Assembly: GCA_017529425.1 (NCBI GenBank)
Contig: JAFXNQ010000050.1
Coordinates: 1 to 64,000, forward strand
Source: Bacteroidales bacterium
Lineage (GTDB): Bacteria; Bacteroidota; Bacteroidia; Bacteroidales; UBA932
Direction: 5' to 3'
DNA: 64,000 nucleotides
The notes under the pieces are model-generated. The model did not search any database. It worked only from the letters and a program-made list of their open reading frames with translations, and was not told the DNA's origin. Numbering within the stretch: the first letter of the stretch is position 1; every line of letters begins with the position of its first letter. Of the stretch, positions 1 through 7,719 are shown one piece after another. Both the position numbers and the translations under genes were made by a program.

Positions 1-21
1 CCCCTCTTCCGAAAGGGACTG

Positions 22-52
22 CAAAGATACACATCTTTTCTTTCCTTCCAAA
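22..52 (-). promoter_or_regulatory. Bacteroidetes-type promoter reading out of the window
   Basis: On the minus strand there is an exact TAnnTTTG box (22-29, read as TATCTTTG) and an exact TTTG box (49-52), separated by 19 bases. This is the consensus spacing of the Bacteroides sigma-ABfr promoter. It should drive a gene to the left of the window, divergent from the chromate transporter genes. Confidence 0.65.
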
Positions 53-92
53 TCTTTTTTAATTAATTTCGCACTCTGTCTTGACAATGCTT

Positions 93-134
93 ATGAGAAG
101 CTACTGGAACCTGTTCTGGACCTTTGTAAAGTGA
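93..134 (+). other. Out-of-frame N-terminus of the chromate transporter subunit
   Basis: An ATG at 93 (or 87) opens a short frame reading MRSYWNLFWTFVK and then TGA at 132-134. These residues are the normal beginning of a CHR-family protein. They join smoothly to the next gene if one base is added in the AAA run at 128-130. The gene therefore appears split by a -1 shift, either a real mutation or a sequencing or assembly error. Confidence 0.6.
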
Positions 135-634
135 GCGCGTTCACCATCGGCGGCGGCATGGCGATGGTGTCTGTGGTACGGGACATTCTGGTGGTAAAGC
201 GCAAGTGGATGACCGACGATGAGTTCATGGACATCCTGGCCATCTCGCAGACACTGCCCGGGCTGATGGCCGTGAACACCGCCATCTTCATCGGCTACCG
301 GCTGCTGGGGACCAAGGGGAGCATAGTCGCCACTCTGGGGAGCGTACTCCCGCCGTTTATCATCATCCTTGCCATCGCGATGGTATTTACCGGATATAAA
401 GACAATGCCGTGGTAGAGGCCATCTTCAAGGGAATCCGCCCGGCGGTGGTGGCGCTGATTGCCGTGCCCACCATAAAGATGGCCCTCCGCCAGAAATGGA
501 ACTGGGTGTACGGCATACTCGCCATCGCCACAATGCTCCTGATTGCATTCCTCAAGGTATCACCCATATATATAATATTGGTTGTGGGCGTGATTGCCGC
601 ATCTATCGCCAAATACAGGGAGGGCCGGCAATGA
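131..634 (+). CDS. Chromate transporter family protein, first half-size subunit
   Basis: This is a CHR-family (ChrA-type) inner-membrane transporter half. It is hydrophobic throughout, with the family's FTIGGG motif at residues 3-8 and an SQTLPG segment near residue 39. From the GTG at 131 the protein has 167 residues and lacks the first amphipathic stretch of the family, which is encoded out of frame just upstream (93-131). The GTG has no ribosome site, so the original start was probably ATG 93 or 87. It overlaps the second subunit by ATGA. Two half-size genes are the usual bacterial short-chain CHR arrangement. The real substrate may be chromate or another anion; the sequence does not show which. 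Function of this copy is doubtful because of the shift. Confidence 0.8.
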   Translation: MSAFTIGGGMAMVSVVRDILVVKRKWMTDDEFMDILAISQTLPGLMAVNTAIFIGYRLLGTKGSIVATLGSVLPPFIIILAIAMVFTGYKDNAVVEAIFKGIRPAVVALIAVPTIKMALRQKWNWVYGILAIATMLLIAFLKVSPIYIILVVGVIAASIAKYREGRQ

Positions 635-1185
635 TATTCTTAGAGCTCTTCTATACCTTCTTTTTCATAGGTATGTTCACCATCGGCGGCGGTTACGCCA
701 TGCTGACGCTGATTCAGCACCAGGTGGTGACGGTACACGGGTGGATAAGCGCCGAGGCATTCACCGATATCGTGGCCATCTCCCAGATGACTCCGGGGCC
801 CATCGGCATCAACAGCGCCACCTATATAGGTTACAGTGTGATTGAGGCGATGGGATATTCTCACGCCGCATGCATCGCCGGCTCTTTTCTGGCCACCAGC
901 GCAGTAGTGCTGCCCTCTTTTCTGATAACCTACTGGATCTGCCGGTTATATAGCCGGCTCAAACAGAACGCCGTTTTCAGCGAAGTGCTCAAAAGCTTCA
1001 AACCTCTGGTAATAGGGCTGCTGGGCGCAGCCACTCTGGTTTTAATCACCCCCGCGACCTTCCCGGATTATATCAGCTGGATATTGTTTGCGGCTGCCTT
1101 TGCCTTGTCGTTCTTTACCAGAATGAGCCCTATTCTCTTAATCGCGCTGGCCGGCGTCGCAGGCTATCTGATATACGGTACATAA
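631..1185 (+). CDS. Chromate transporter family protein, second half-size subunit
   Basis: A 184-residue CHR-family membrane protein, paralogous to the preceding gene. It carries FTIGGGYAM at about residues 15-23 and an SQMTPGPIG segment near residue 51, followed by several hydrophobic helices. The ATG at 631 overlaps the stop of the first subunit (ATGA) and follows a good Shine-Dalgarno sequence (agggagg), so translation is probably coupled. Longer frames from 496 are not credible because they run inside the first gene. The two halves are expected to form a heteromeric anion transporter in the inner membrane. Confidence 0.88.
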   Translation: MIFLELFYTFFFIGMFTIGGGYAMLTLIQHQVVTVHGWISAEAFTDIVAISQMTPGPIGINSATYIGYSVIEAMGYSHAACIAGSFLATSAVVLPSFLITYWICRLYSRLKQNAVFSEVLKSFKPLVIGLLGAATLVLITPATFPDYISWILFAAAFALSFFTRMSPILLIALAGVAGYLIYGT

Positions 1186-1186
1186 A

Positions 1187-1214
1187 AAAGAGCGACCATC
1201 ACGGGCCGCTCTTT
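1187..1214. terminator. Bidirectional hairpin terminator
   Basis: The stem AAAGAGCG (1187-1194) pairs with CGCTCTTT (1207-1214) around a 12-base loop. It lies between the convergent chromate transporter and carboxyltransferase genes. A or T runs flank both sides, so it can serve both strands. Confidence 0.75.
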
Positions 1215-1235
1215 CATTGCGATATCTTCTAAAGA

Positions 1236-3026
1236 TTATTTCTCCGGATTGATGAACGCCAGTATCTCGTTCTTCTTGACATTGGCGCCCTGTGCGGGAT
1301 AGACAGCCACAAACTTGCCGGTTGCGGGAGCCTTGATCTCTTCCAGACCGTAGTAGGCCTGCACGCGGCAGATGATATCACCCTCCTTAACCTTTTCACC
1401 CACATTGGGCGCGGTGGAGGTATCGGCAACGTCATACTGCCAAACAACCTGTCCGGTGGTAGGAGCCTGGACTGCGACAGCCTCGGGATAAGCCTCGGTA
1501 ACTTTGCTGATGTCAATCTTGGGAACCTCAACCACTGCGCGCTTAACGATAATCGGAGCGCCTGCCTTCTCGCGGGCTGCCTCAAGATCCTTCTCAAAGC
1601 GCTGCTTTGCGACGCCGCTCTTATAATCTAGGTACTGACGCTCGTGCATAGCAAGCTCGAAGAGCTCTTCGTCGTCCTGGCCGCAGTCCCAGCCGTGCTC
1701 CTTCATCATTGCGCGGTAGTGGTCCAGCTGATCGGGATAAGCATCCTGCGGCTCGCCGTCGTAGAACTCGTAACCCTTCTCCTTTGCAAGTGCGAGAATC
1801 TCGGGTGCGAGAGGCCCGGGCAGTTTGCCGGCCTTGCCCAGAATCATATTCCAGGTGTCGGGGTCGATGTTCTTCCAGCGAGGTTCGCCCTTGATGATGC
1901 TCATCAGGTTGAGCAGCGCGGTGTTCTTGGTGTACTGGCTGAACGGGGTTACCAATGGCGGATAACCTAGCTTGGGCCATACATATTCAACCTCCTGGAA
2001 CAACTTGACAGCAAGTTCGTCAAGGCTAAGCTCTTTCTGGCCCTGCTTCTTGAGGGACATATTGATAGCGCCCTGGAAGCCCTTGAGGTCGGCCATCATG
2101 GAGCCCATCATACCGCCGGGAAGGCCGCAGCCCACCAGCAGGGAACTCATCTTGGAGTTGGTCGGCTCAATGAAGAAGCCCAGGAAATCATCCATAAAAC
2201 TCTGGGTGAGGCGACGGACCTCCATATAAGCGTCCATGTTGAGATCCTTTACAAGGAAACCGTCGGCCTTCATCATCTCGCGGATGGTGATTACGTCGGG
2301 ATGAACCTTGCCCCATGAAAGCGGCTCCACTGCCACATCCAGATAGTCTGCGCCGGCACGCGCCACCTCCAGCATACTTGCCGGAGAGAAGCCGGGGCCG
2401 CAGTGACCATGATACTGAACCTTTATGTGGGGATATTTCTTCTTTATGCTGGAAACCAGCTGACCAAGCGCCGTAGGACGGCCGATGCCAGCCATATCTT
2501 TGAGGCAAATCTCGTCGCAGCCATACTCCACAACCTTATCCACAACACCCATATAATACTCAACTGTGTGGATGGGTGAATGGGTGATGCTAAGCGCCAC
2601 CTGGCTGATCATACCCGCCTTCTTGGCATATTCAACCGAAAGGCGCAGGTTGCGGTGGTCGTTCAAACCGCAGAAAGAACGCGAAATATTGGTACCCTGA
2701 GCGCACTTGACCTTGTACATCAGCTCTCGCACATCCTTGGGGACGGGATTCATGCGGAGGGCGTTCAAGCCACGCTCCAGCATATGAGTCTGGATGCCCA
2801 CCTTATTGAAGGGAGCGGTCCATTTACGCACCGCCACGTTGGGGTTTTCACCAAAAAGCAGATTGACCTGCTCAAACGCACCGCCGTTGGTCTCTACGCG
2901 GTCAAAGCAACCCATATCGATGATGGCGGGGGCCACCTGCAAAAGCTGATCTACCCTCGGAACATATTTGCCCGAAGACTGCCACATATCTCTGTATACC
3001 AGAGAGAATTTTATTTCGCGTGCCAT
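1236..3026 (-). CDS. Pyruvate carboxylase/oxaloacetate decarboxylase-type carboxyltransferase subunit lacking the biotin lysine
   Basis: A 596-residue protein of the OadA/PycB family. The N-terminal HMGL-like TIM barrel has the metal and substrate motifs intact: RDMWQS near residue 12, CLKDMAG with the usually carbamylated lysine, and YHGHCGPG with two metal histidines. A conserved carboxylase domain follows, then a biotinyl/lipoyl-type domain over about the last 75 residues. In that domain the EAMKM motif reads QAYYG, so the attachment lysine is Tyr559 (codon 1350-1352). The protein cannot be biotinylated at the normal place. No membrane subunits or biotin carboxylase lie nearby. Catalysis may use a separate biotin carrier or the role may have changed. 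A TAATTTTG box at 3061-3068 (minus strand) is the probable promoter. Confidence 0.88.
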   Translation of the reverse strand: MAREIKFSLVYRDMWQSSGKYVPRVDQLLQVAPAIIDMGCFDRVETNGGAFEQVNLLFGENPNVAVRKWTAPFNKVGIQTHMLERGLNALRMNPVPKDVRELMYKVKCAQGTNISRSFCGLNDHRNLRLSVEYAKKAGMISQVALSITHSPIHTVEYYMGVVDKVVEYGCDEICLKDMAGIGRPTALGQLVSSIKKKYPHIKVQYHGHCGPGFSPASMLEVARAGADYLDVAVEPLSWGKVHPDVITIREMMKADGFLVKDLNMDAYMEVRRLTQSFMDDFLGFFIEPTNSKMSSLLVGCGLPGGMMGSMMADLKGFQGAINMSLKKQGQKELSLDELAVKLFQEVEYVWPKLGYPPLVTPFSQYTKNTALLNLMSIIKGEPRWKNIDPDTWNMILGKAGKLPGPLAPEILALAKEKGYEFYDGEPQDAYPDQLDHYRAMMKEHGWDCGQDDEELFELAMHERQYLDYKSGVAKQRFEKDLEAAREKAGAPIIVKRAVVEVPKIDISKVTEAYPEAVAVQAPTTGQVVWQYDVADTSTAPNVGEKVKEGDIICRVQAYYGLEEIKAPATGKFVAVYPAQGANVKKNEILAFINPEK

Positions 3027-3060
3027 TTAAAAATTTATTTGTGTTATGTTGAATAGAGTG

Positions 3061-3068
3061 CAAAATTA
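3061..3068 (-). promoter_or_regulatory. -7 box for the carboxyltransferase gene
   Basis: The sequence reads TAATTTTG on the minus strand, an exact TAnnTTTG match 34 bases before the start codon. No convincing -33 TTTG is seen at the ideal distance. Confidence 0.45.
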
Positions 3069-3079
3069 GCCAAAAAATG

Positions 3080-3108
3080 TTGGATTTTGAAAAAAATGTT
3101 TACCTTTG
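3080..3108 (+). promoter_or_regulatory. Promoter of tRNA-His
   Basis: TACCTTTG at 3101-3108 with a TTG at 3080-3082 (18-base gap) lies 15 bases before the tRNA. It is close to the Bacteroidetes vegetative promoter consensus and runs divergently from the carboxyltransferase promoter. Confidence 0.6.
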
Positions 3109-3123
3109 CGCTCCACATAACAC

Positions 3124-3198
3124 GGTGCCTGTAGTTCAGTTGGTTAGAGCGTCAGATTGTGGTTCTGAATGTCGTGGGTTCGAGTCCCACCAGGCACC
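3124..3198 (+). tRNA. tRNA-His (GTG)
   Basis: The cloverleaf is complete. The acceptor arms are GTGCCTG (3125-3131) and CAGGCAC (3191-3197), and the anticodon stem is TCAGA/TCTGA. The loop TTGTGGT gives anticodon GTG. The extra G at 3124 facing C at 3198 is the G-1:C73 identity pair special to tRNA-His. CCA is not encoded. Confidence 0.95.
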
Positions 3199-3242
3199 CG
3201 ACGAAAAGCCAGTCTGCAGACTGGCTTTTTTCGTCGGGTGCC
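3193..3242. terminator. Very long perfect hairpin starting inside the tRNA-His 3' end
   Basis: An inverted repeat is centred at 3216/3217. Positions 3204-3216 pair with 3217-3229, then two extra T (3230-3231), then 3193-3203 pair with 3232-3242. The outer arm includes the last six bases of the tRNA gene (GGCACC). The inner stem followed by a T run resembles an intrinsic terminator, but the arms are much longer than termination needs. Confidence 0.65.
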
Positions 3243-3301
3243 GAGCACCATATTTCACTAGGGAGCTCTGCCCCCTAATACCCCCGCGGCGCAAAGCGCC
3301 G

Positions 3302-3319
3302 GCCAGTCGCATGACTGGC
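3302..3319. terminator. Second hairpin with related arms
   Basis: The stem GCCAGTC (3302-3308) and GACTGGC (3313-3319), loop GCAT, is followed by TTCTTTTT. The arm repeats the core of the preceding hairpin, which suggests the two arose from a common element. It can end transcription from the tRNA. The stretch 3243-3300 between them has no gene. Confidence 0.5.
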
Positions 3320-3349
3320 TTCTTTTTGGGGTTGCCTAACGGTGCATTT

Positions 3350-4693
3350 TCACTCGAAATGATTGTAAATAACTGTGGGGCGGGAGGTGCGGACGCTCAT
3401 CGAGGGGAACCAGATATCGGCGGGAGTGAGGCCGCAGGAATCGATGGCCTGAAGGGCGTATTCGAGGCGGCCGAATCGTGAATCTACATTGTTGGTACCA
3501 AATGTGAATTTGATGCCGCGTGCCTTGGCACGGCGGATTATGGCGAAGTTTGGGATACGGTACCGGGGGTTGATTTCCAGAGCTATCTTATATTTTTCAA
3601 GCACATCCAGGATCCTGTCTACCCGCTCCGGAGTCCATAGCATATCATAATCGGGCTGGAGGACGTCGGGGATGAAGGTAGGATTCGCATAGATGTCCGC
3701 AGGTTCGTTGGTGAGTATCAGCACGGTCTGGTCCACCAGATGGTCCATATAACCCTGTGCGTCGATACCGTCAAAGAAAACCTCCTCCGGACGGTAGATG
3801 CGGCTCAACCGACCTTTGTGATCCACAATGGTCATGGCATCGGTAAAGAGATATTCAAAGATGCCCAGTGCCTCCTTTGAGAATGTCTGGGTCCACCTGC
3901 GCCCTTCGCCCTGCACGCCAAAAAGGAATGGCTCGCCTGCAATCTCATCGTAATAAGAATACACTTCTGCATCGTCGGCAAGCATCCTGCCCACCCCGCC
4001 CTCTCCGGCATTGGGCGCCACGCCGTAGTTGATACCGTAATTCATACTCATTGCGTGGGCCATCTCTTTTGTAAGGTCACCCTTTAGGTGGACGTGATAG
4101 TCTATTACCGGGAAATCCCTCTGCTGCAGGCGGATGATACCGTCGGAGGATTCATCGACCGGCGGCAGGGTATCTGCAGGATTCCTGGTTTCTGCCGGCA
4201 GTGAGACAATCGCAAGATTGCGGAAACAGATGCTGCCCTTCTGGCATGAGATATCGATTTTGCCGGGAGCAATCTTCTGCCCGGCGTGTGCAGAGTCCCG
4301 CCATGGCCTTTCGGGCTCGGTGTAGCACACCACGTCCACGCCATTAATCCGGATACCTATGTTTTTGCCACGTACCGCCAGGCTGAAATCGAACCATTCG
4401 CCGTCAGAAGCGAGGGATCGGTACAGGTTGCGCACGGAGTGCAGACTGCCTGTCTTAAGCGAGCCATCCGGCACCCCGTTGTGGATTATCATCTCATATC
4501 CGGTATCATCGCCGCAGCGGCAGAAGCCGATGGAGGCAACCGCACCGCTATCTGAGAGCGCCTGACCGCTGATTTCAAAATTGTCGTAAACGGCACTGCC
4601 TGTCCAGCCTTCGCCCTCGGCAAGGCTGATTCTGGAGGGAAATTGTGTGCAAGCCGTCAAGGCCAGCAACAACAGGGGCAAGAATCTGGTCAT
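3350..4693 (-). CDS. Lipoprotein with DUF1080-like and PHP/amidohydrolase-like domains
   Basis: A 447-residue secreted lipoprotein. The signal peptide ends in LLALTAC, giving a lipid-anchored Cys15. Residues about 25-175 look like a 3-keto-disaccharide hydrolase (DUF1080/LamG-like) beta-sandwich. Residues about 190-447 resemble a metal-dependent PHP or amidohydrolase barrel: the DYHVHLKGD motif supplies the first histidines, and later EINPRYR and KFTFGTNNVD segments resemble late barrel motifs. Such pairs occur in Bacteroidetes and Planctomycetes sugar-degrading lipoproteins. The substrate is unknown. The gene is single, with a TAGCTTTG box at 4713-4720 on its strand. Domain assignment is from motif likeness only. 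Confidence 0.65.
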   Translation of the reverse strand: MTRFLPLLLLALTACTQFPSRISLAEGEGWTGSAVYDNFEISGQALSDSGAVASIGFCRCGDDTGYEMIIHNGVPDGSLKTGSLHSVRNLYRSLASDGEWFDFSLAVRGKNIGIRINGVDVVCYTEPERPWRDSAHAGQKIAPGKIDISCQKGSICFRNLAIVSLPAETRNPADTLPPVDESSDGIIRLQQRDFPVIDYHVHLKGDLTKEMAHAMSMNYGINYGVAPNAGEGGVGRMLADDAEVYSYYDEIAGEPFLFGVQGEGRRWTQTFSKEALGIFEYLFTDAMTIVDHKGRLSRIYRPEEVFFDGIDAQGYMDHLVDQTVLILTNEPADIYANPTFIPDVLQPDYDMLWTPERVDRILDVLEKYKIALEINPRYRIPNFAIIRRAKARGIKFTFGTNNVDSRFGRLEYALQAIDSCGLTPADIWFPSMSVRTSRPTVIYNHFE

Positions 4694-4712
4694 ATCTTCA
4701 TTATATATTGTT

Positions 4713-4758
4713 CAAAGCTAAGAATATTTTGGTGGTTGTGTAAATAATCTTACCTTTG
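4713..4758. promoter_or_regulatory. Divergent promoter region between the DUF1080 lipoprotein and rpsP
   Basis: The plus strand has TTTG (4728-4731), 19 bases, then TACCTTTG (4751-4758), an exact Bacteroidetes promoter for rpsP-rimM. The minus strand has TAGCTTTG (box 4713-4720) for the lipoprotein gene. The two -7 boxes are 30 bases apart, so RNA polymerase bound at one may hinder the other. Confidence 0.7.
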
Positions 4759-4821
4759 CAGGCCTTTTCTCGTGAAGAAGAGGAAGTTAAACCATAATAT
4801 TAACTTTTAAAACCAGTTACA

Positions 4822-5394
4822 ATGGCTGTAAAGATTCGCCTGGCTCGCCATGGCAAGAAAGATTTCGCATTTTACCACATCGTGGTAGCTGACTCCCGCG
4901 CACCCCGTAACGGTCGTTACATTGAGCAGCTCGGCACTTACAATCCCAACACCAACCCTGCAAGCATCGTTGTAAACAGCGAGCGCGCACTCTATTGGCT
5001 TGGCGTAGGTGCTCAGCCCACCCCTACCACCCGTCGCATCCTCTCTTATGAAGGTATCCTTCTTAAGAAGCACCTTGCAGGCGGTGTAGCAAAGGGTGCT
5101 CTCACCGAGGAGCAGGCTGCTGCAAAATGGGACGCTTGGAAAGCTGAGCGTGACGCAAAGGTTGCCGCTAAGGTATCTGGCGTTGCTGCAAGCAAGCGTG
5201 ACGCAGCTAAGGCCGCTAAGGAGGCTGAGGCTAAGGTCAACGACGCCCGCGCAGAGGCTATCGCAAAGAAGAAAGCAGAAGAGGCTGAAGCTGCACGCAA
5301 AGCTGCAGAAGAGGCTAAGGCTGCTGCCGAGGCTGAAGCTGCTGAGGCTCCCGCTGCTGAAGAAGCTGCAGAAGAGGCTCCCGCAGAGGCGTAA
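4822..5394 (+). CDS. rpsP: 30S ribosomal protein S16 with long Ala/Glu-rich tail
   Basis: Small-subunit ribosomal protein S16, which binds 16S rRNA during 30S assembly. Residues 1-80 are the S16 domain (start [38 protein letters not shown] at about 26-43). The total is 190 residues, about twice the Escherichia coli length. Residues from about 105 form a lysine-, alanine- and glutamate-rich, probably helical extension that turns strongly acidic at the end. Long S16 tails are common in Bacteroidetes. The gene is followed after three bases by rimM, the classical pairing, but trmD and rplS do not follow. Confidence 0.96.
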   Translation: MAVKIRLARHGKKDFAFYHIVVADSRAPRNGRYIEQLGTYNPNTNPASIVVNSERALYWLGVGAQPTPTTRRILSYEGILLKKHLAGGVAKGALTEEQAAAKWDAWKAERDAKVAAKVSGVAASKRDAAKAAKEAEAKVNDARAEAIAKKKAEEAEAARKAAEEAKAAAEAEAAEAPAAEEAAEEAPAEA

Positions 5395-5397
5395 GCA

Positions 5398-5850
5398 ATG
5401 CGTATTCTCAAATCGTACGGAACCGAAGGTGGCGTTATCTTGAGCGCCCCTGAGGTTGACGTCGAGCAGAGAGCAAAAGAACCGGTGTTCATCATCTTTG
5501 ATGGACTGCCGGTTCCTTTTTTTATTGAAGAGGTAACCCCTCGCGGAGGGGCAAAATACTATCTCAAACTGGTGGATATCGACTCCCTTGAACTGGCAGA
5601 GGAGCTTGTGGGCAAGGAACCTTACTTTGAAGATGATGGTGATGAAGATGGCGAAGACATTACGGGCTATACCCTCTGCGACGCTTCAGGCCGCGAGATT
5701 GGCCGGATCACCGCTTTTGAAGATATCCCCGGAAACCCTTGCGTAGAGATTGAGGGGGGCGCGCTGGTCCCCTGCCCGGACGAACTGATTGTCAAGATTG
5801 ACAACCGCCGTCGCCGCCTCTGGCTTCAGATTCCGGAAGGCCTTCTTTAG
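5398..5850 (+). CDS. rimM: Ribosome maturation factor RimM
   Basis: A 150-residue protein matching RimM, a 30S assembly factor that binds S19 and acts on the 16S rRNA 3' domain. The N-terminal beta-barrel has GTEGGVIL near residue 8 and PVPFFIEEV near 39. The C-terminal PRC-like barrel includes GYTLCDASGREIG and ends PCPDELIVKID...RLWLQIPEGLL, the typical RimM finish. It is slightly shorter than the usual 165-180 residues. It is cotranscribed with rpsP. Confidence 0.92.
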   Translation: MRILKSYGTEGGVILSAPEVDVEQRAKEPVFIIFDGLPVPFFIEEVTPRGGAKYYLKLVDIDSLELAEELVGKEPYFEDDGDEDGEDITGYTLCDASGREIGRITAFEDIPGNPCVEIEGGALVPCPDELIVKIDNRRRRLWLQIPEGLL

Positions 5851-5865
5851 ATTATCTATTGAAAA

Positions 5866-6429
5866 CTATTTATCCACCTTTGCCTTATATGATGTCCGGG
5901 CAAGGCCGTGGGAGATATTGTTCAGCCGCTTTGCAATGATCTTGCGGCGTATGGGAGCCGCCTTGTCGGTGAACATTACGCCGTCCAGATGATCCAGTTC
6001 GTGCTGGACCATACGGGCTGCGAAATTGTCAAAGGTCTCCTCTTTCTCTTCCAGATTCTCATCATAATAGCGCACCGTGATTATTTTAGGGCGCTTGATA
6101 TCGGCGTCCACGCCCGGTATGGAGAGGCATCCTTCTGAATACTCTGAAATCTCTTCGCTCTCTTCCACCACTACCGGATTGACCATCTTGCGGACAAATC
6201 CCTTCAGCTCCGGATAGTTCTCTACCAATTCGTTGCCGTCCACTATGAGCATCCGCTCACTGACTCCCACCTGGGGTGCGGCCAGACCGCAGCCGTCGGC
6301 GTGCTGCATGGTCTCATGCATGTCGTTAAAGAACTGCTGCACCTGTGCCTTGTCGGCTTTTGAGATATCTACATCGGCTGCATGTTCGCGCAGCACCGGA
6401 GATCCGTAGAGATAAATGGGTAATATCAT
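5866..6429 (-). CDS. def: Peptide deformylase
   Basis: Removes the formyl group from the N-terminal methionine of new proteins in the cytoplasm. All three deformylase motifs are present: GCGLAAPQVG (46-55), EGCLS (99-103) and QHELDH (142-147). The metal ligands are therefore Cys101, His143 and His147, with Glu144 catalytic. Length (187) is normal. The start codon overlaps the ruvX stop (ATGA), so the two form an operon read leftwards. It converges on rimM with a 15-base gap. Confidence 0.97.
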   Translation of the reverse strand: MILPIYLYGSPVLREHAADVDISKADKAQVQQFFNDMHETMQHADGCGLAAPQVGVSERMLIVDGNELVENYPELKGFVRKMVNPVVVEESEEISEYSEGCLSIPGVDADIKRPKIITVRYYDENLEEKEETFDNFAARMVQHELDHLDGVMFTDKAAPIRRKIIAKRLNNISHGLARTSYKAKVDK

Positions 6430-6860
6430 GATTCTTTCAATTTTGCGTTTTCCGGACGGTCCAGCCAGGCCTGGAGGATAATAGCTGCCGATATCTTGTC
6501 CACGGCCTCCTTCTCGCGCCGGGCCATCTTCTTCATCCCTCCGTCTATCATAGCCCTGTGGGCCAGCACGGATGTGAAGCGCTCGTCTTCCAAAGTCACC
6601 GGGATGTCAGGGAACTTTTTCTTCAACAGATTCAAAAAGGCATCGACATCGCGGGCCGCCTCGCTGGGGGCACCGTTCAGGTTGATCGGGTAGCCCACCA
6701 CAAAGCGTATAATGGTCTCATTCTGGCCGTATTTTTGAAGATAATCTATTATATTTGCAGAATGGACCGTGTCCAGAGCCGAAGCAAACACCATCAGCGG
6801 GTCGCTTACCGCCAACCCGGTTCGTTTGCGCCCGAAATCGATACCGATTATTCTGTTCAT
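6426..6860 (-). CDS. ruvX: Putative pre-16S rRNA nuclease, YqgF/RuvX family
   Basis: A 144-residue YqgF-type RNase H-fold protein. It shows the opening IGIDFGRKRTGLAVSD with the catalytic Asp8, a VVGYPINLNG strand in the middle, LEDERFTSV around residue 100 and a late DKISAAIILQAW helix. In E. coli the family matures the 16S rRNA 5' end. I take the start at 6860; longer frames run into the divergent M23 gene. A minus-strand TAAATTTG box at 6867-6874 is only six bases from the ATG, so the transcript is probably leaderless. It overlaps def by four bases. Confidence 0.92.
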   Translation of the reverse strand: MNRIIGIDFGRKRTGLAVSDPLMVFASALDTVHSANIIDYLQKYGQNETIIRFVVGYPINLNGAPSEAARDVDAFLNLLKKKFPDIPVTLEDERFTSVLAHRAMIDGGMKKMARREKEAVDKISAAIILQAWLDRPENAKLKES

Positions 6861-6866
6861 CGTCCG

Positions 6867-6874
6867 CAAATTTA
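6867..6874 (-). promoter_or_regulatory. -7 box of ruvX-def, adjacent to the start codon
   Basis: An exact TAAATTTG on the minus strand with only six bases to the ruvX ATG. Transcription would begin at or next to the start codon. The -33 element is not clear. Confidence 0.5.
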
Positions 6875-6881
6875 ATGCATT

Positions 6882-7718
6882 ATGCCCAAAAATAGAAATA
6901 GCTACGATTTTTCGGTGAACGGCAGTGGCGGCAGTAAAAAGCTCCTCTCTTTCAAGGCGACTACCGGATGGGCCATTGCTGCTCTGGCGGCAGTGATTCT
7001 TGCAATAATGGTGCTCACATACATCTTGATAGATTTCACCCCGCTGAGGCAGACCGTCCGGGGCTACCCCTCCAGAGAGAGTCGCGAAACAGCTCTGGAG
7101 AACCGGCTTCTGATTGACTCGCTGCAGAAGCAGATTTCCCTCTGGGCATTCCAGGTGGGCAATATCCAGCGGGTGATGAGCGGGCGGGAACCTATAGACA
7201 TGGACAGCATCGAGACTCTCCGCAACGACGAGGGCGAGGTTGACCTGTACGCCACAATGTACGCCCATCAGGACTCCGTGCTGAGAGGGCTCGTGGAGAA
7301 GGAAGCGGCAATGACAAGTCCCGGGAACGGACCGTACGCAGATTTAAACGGACTCAAGTTTTTCACCCCCGTGAAGGGAATGGTCACGGAGAACTTTAAC
7401 AAAGCAATAAACCATCTATACATTGATATAGCTGCGGAAGAGAACACCCCCGTTTACAGCATTCTTGACGGCACGGTGGTGAGCGCCGACTGGACCGATG
7501 ATTATGGCTATGTTATGATAATCCAGCACGGTTACGACCTGGTATCGGTTTACAAACATAATGAACGCCTGCTCAAGAAGGTTGGCGACAAGGTCAAGGT
7601 CGGCACCCCCATTGCTGCGGTAGGCAATACCGGCAGGCTTTCTACCGGCAATCACCTCCATCTGGAACTCTGGCATGCCGGAGAAGCAATAGACCCCGCA
7701 AATTTTATCAGCTTCTAA
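6882..7718 (+). CDS. M23 (LytM) family metallopeptidase, membrane-anchored
   Basis: A peptidoglycan endopeptidase candidate of 278 residues. A short cytoplasmic tail is followed by one transmembrane helix at about 29-51, a coiled linker, and a LytM domain from about residue 160. The zinc ligands are present as His178 and Asp182 (HLYID) and His260 (HLHLE at 258-262), with His226 in YKHN as the catalytic base. It is therefore likely active, unlike the LytM protein at 41070. It lies one base before dxr in a rightward operon with dxr, rseP and the DUF4837 gene. Confidence 0.88.
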   Translation: MPKNRNSYDFSVNGSGGSKKLLSFKATTGWAIAALAAVILAIMVLTYILIDFTPLRQTVRGYPSRESRETALENRLLIDSLQKQISLWAFQVGNIQRVMSGREPIDMDSIETLRNDEGEVDLYATMYAHQDSVLRGLVEKEAAMTSPGNGPYADLNGLKFFTPVKGMVTENFNKAINHLYIDIAAEENTPVYSILDGTVVSADWTDDYGYVMIIQHGYDLVSVYKHNERLLKKVGDKVKVGTPIAAVGNTGRLSTGNHLHLELWHAGEAIDPANFISF

Positions 7719-7719
7719 T

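Noticed and set aside
87-134. Programmed -1 ribosomal frameshift in the chromate transporter
   Set aside because: There is no X XXY YYZ slippery heptamer at the join, so a one-base indel is more likely than recoding.
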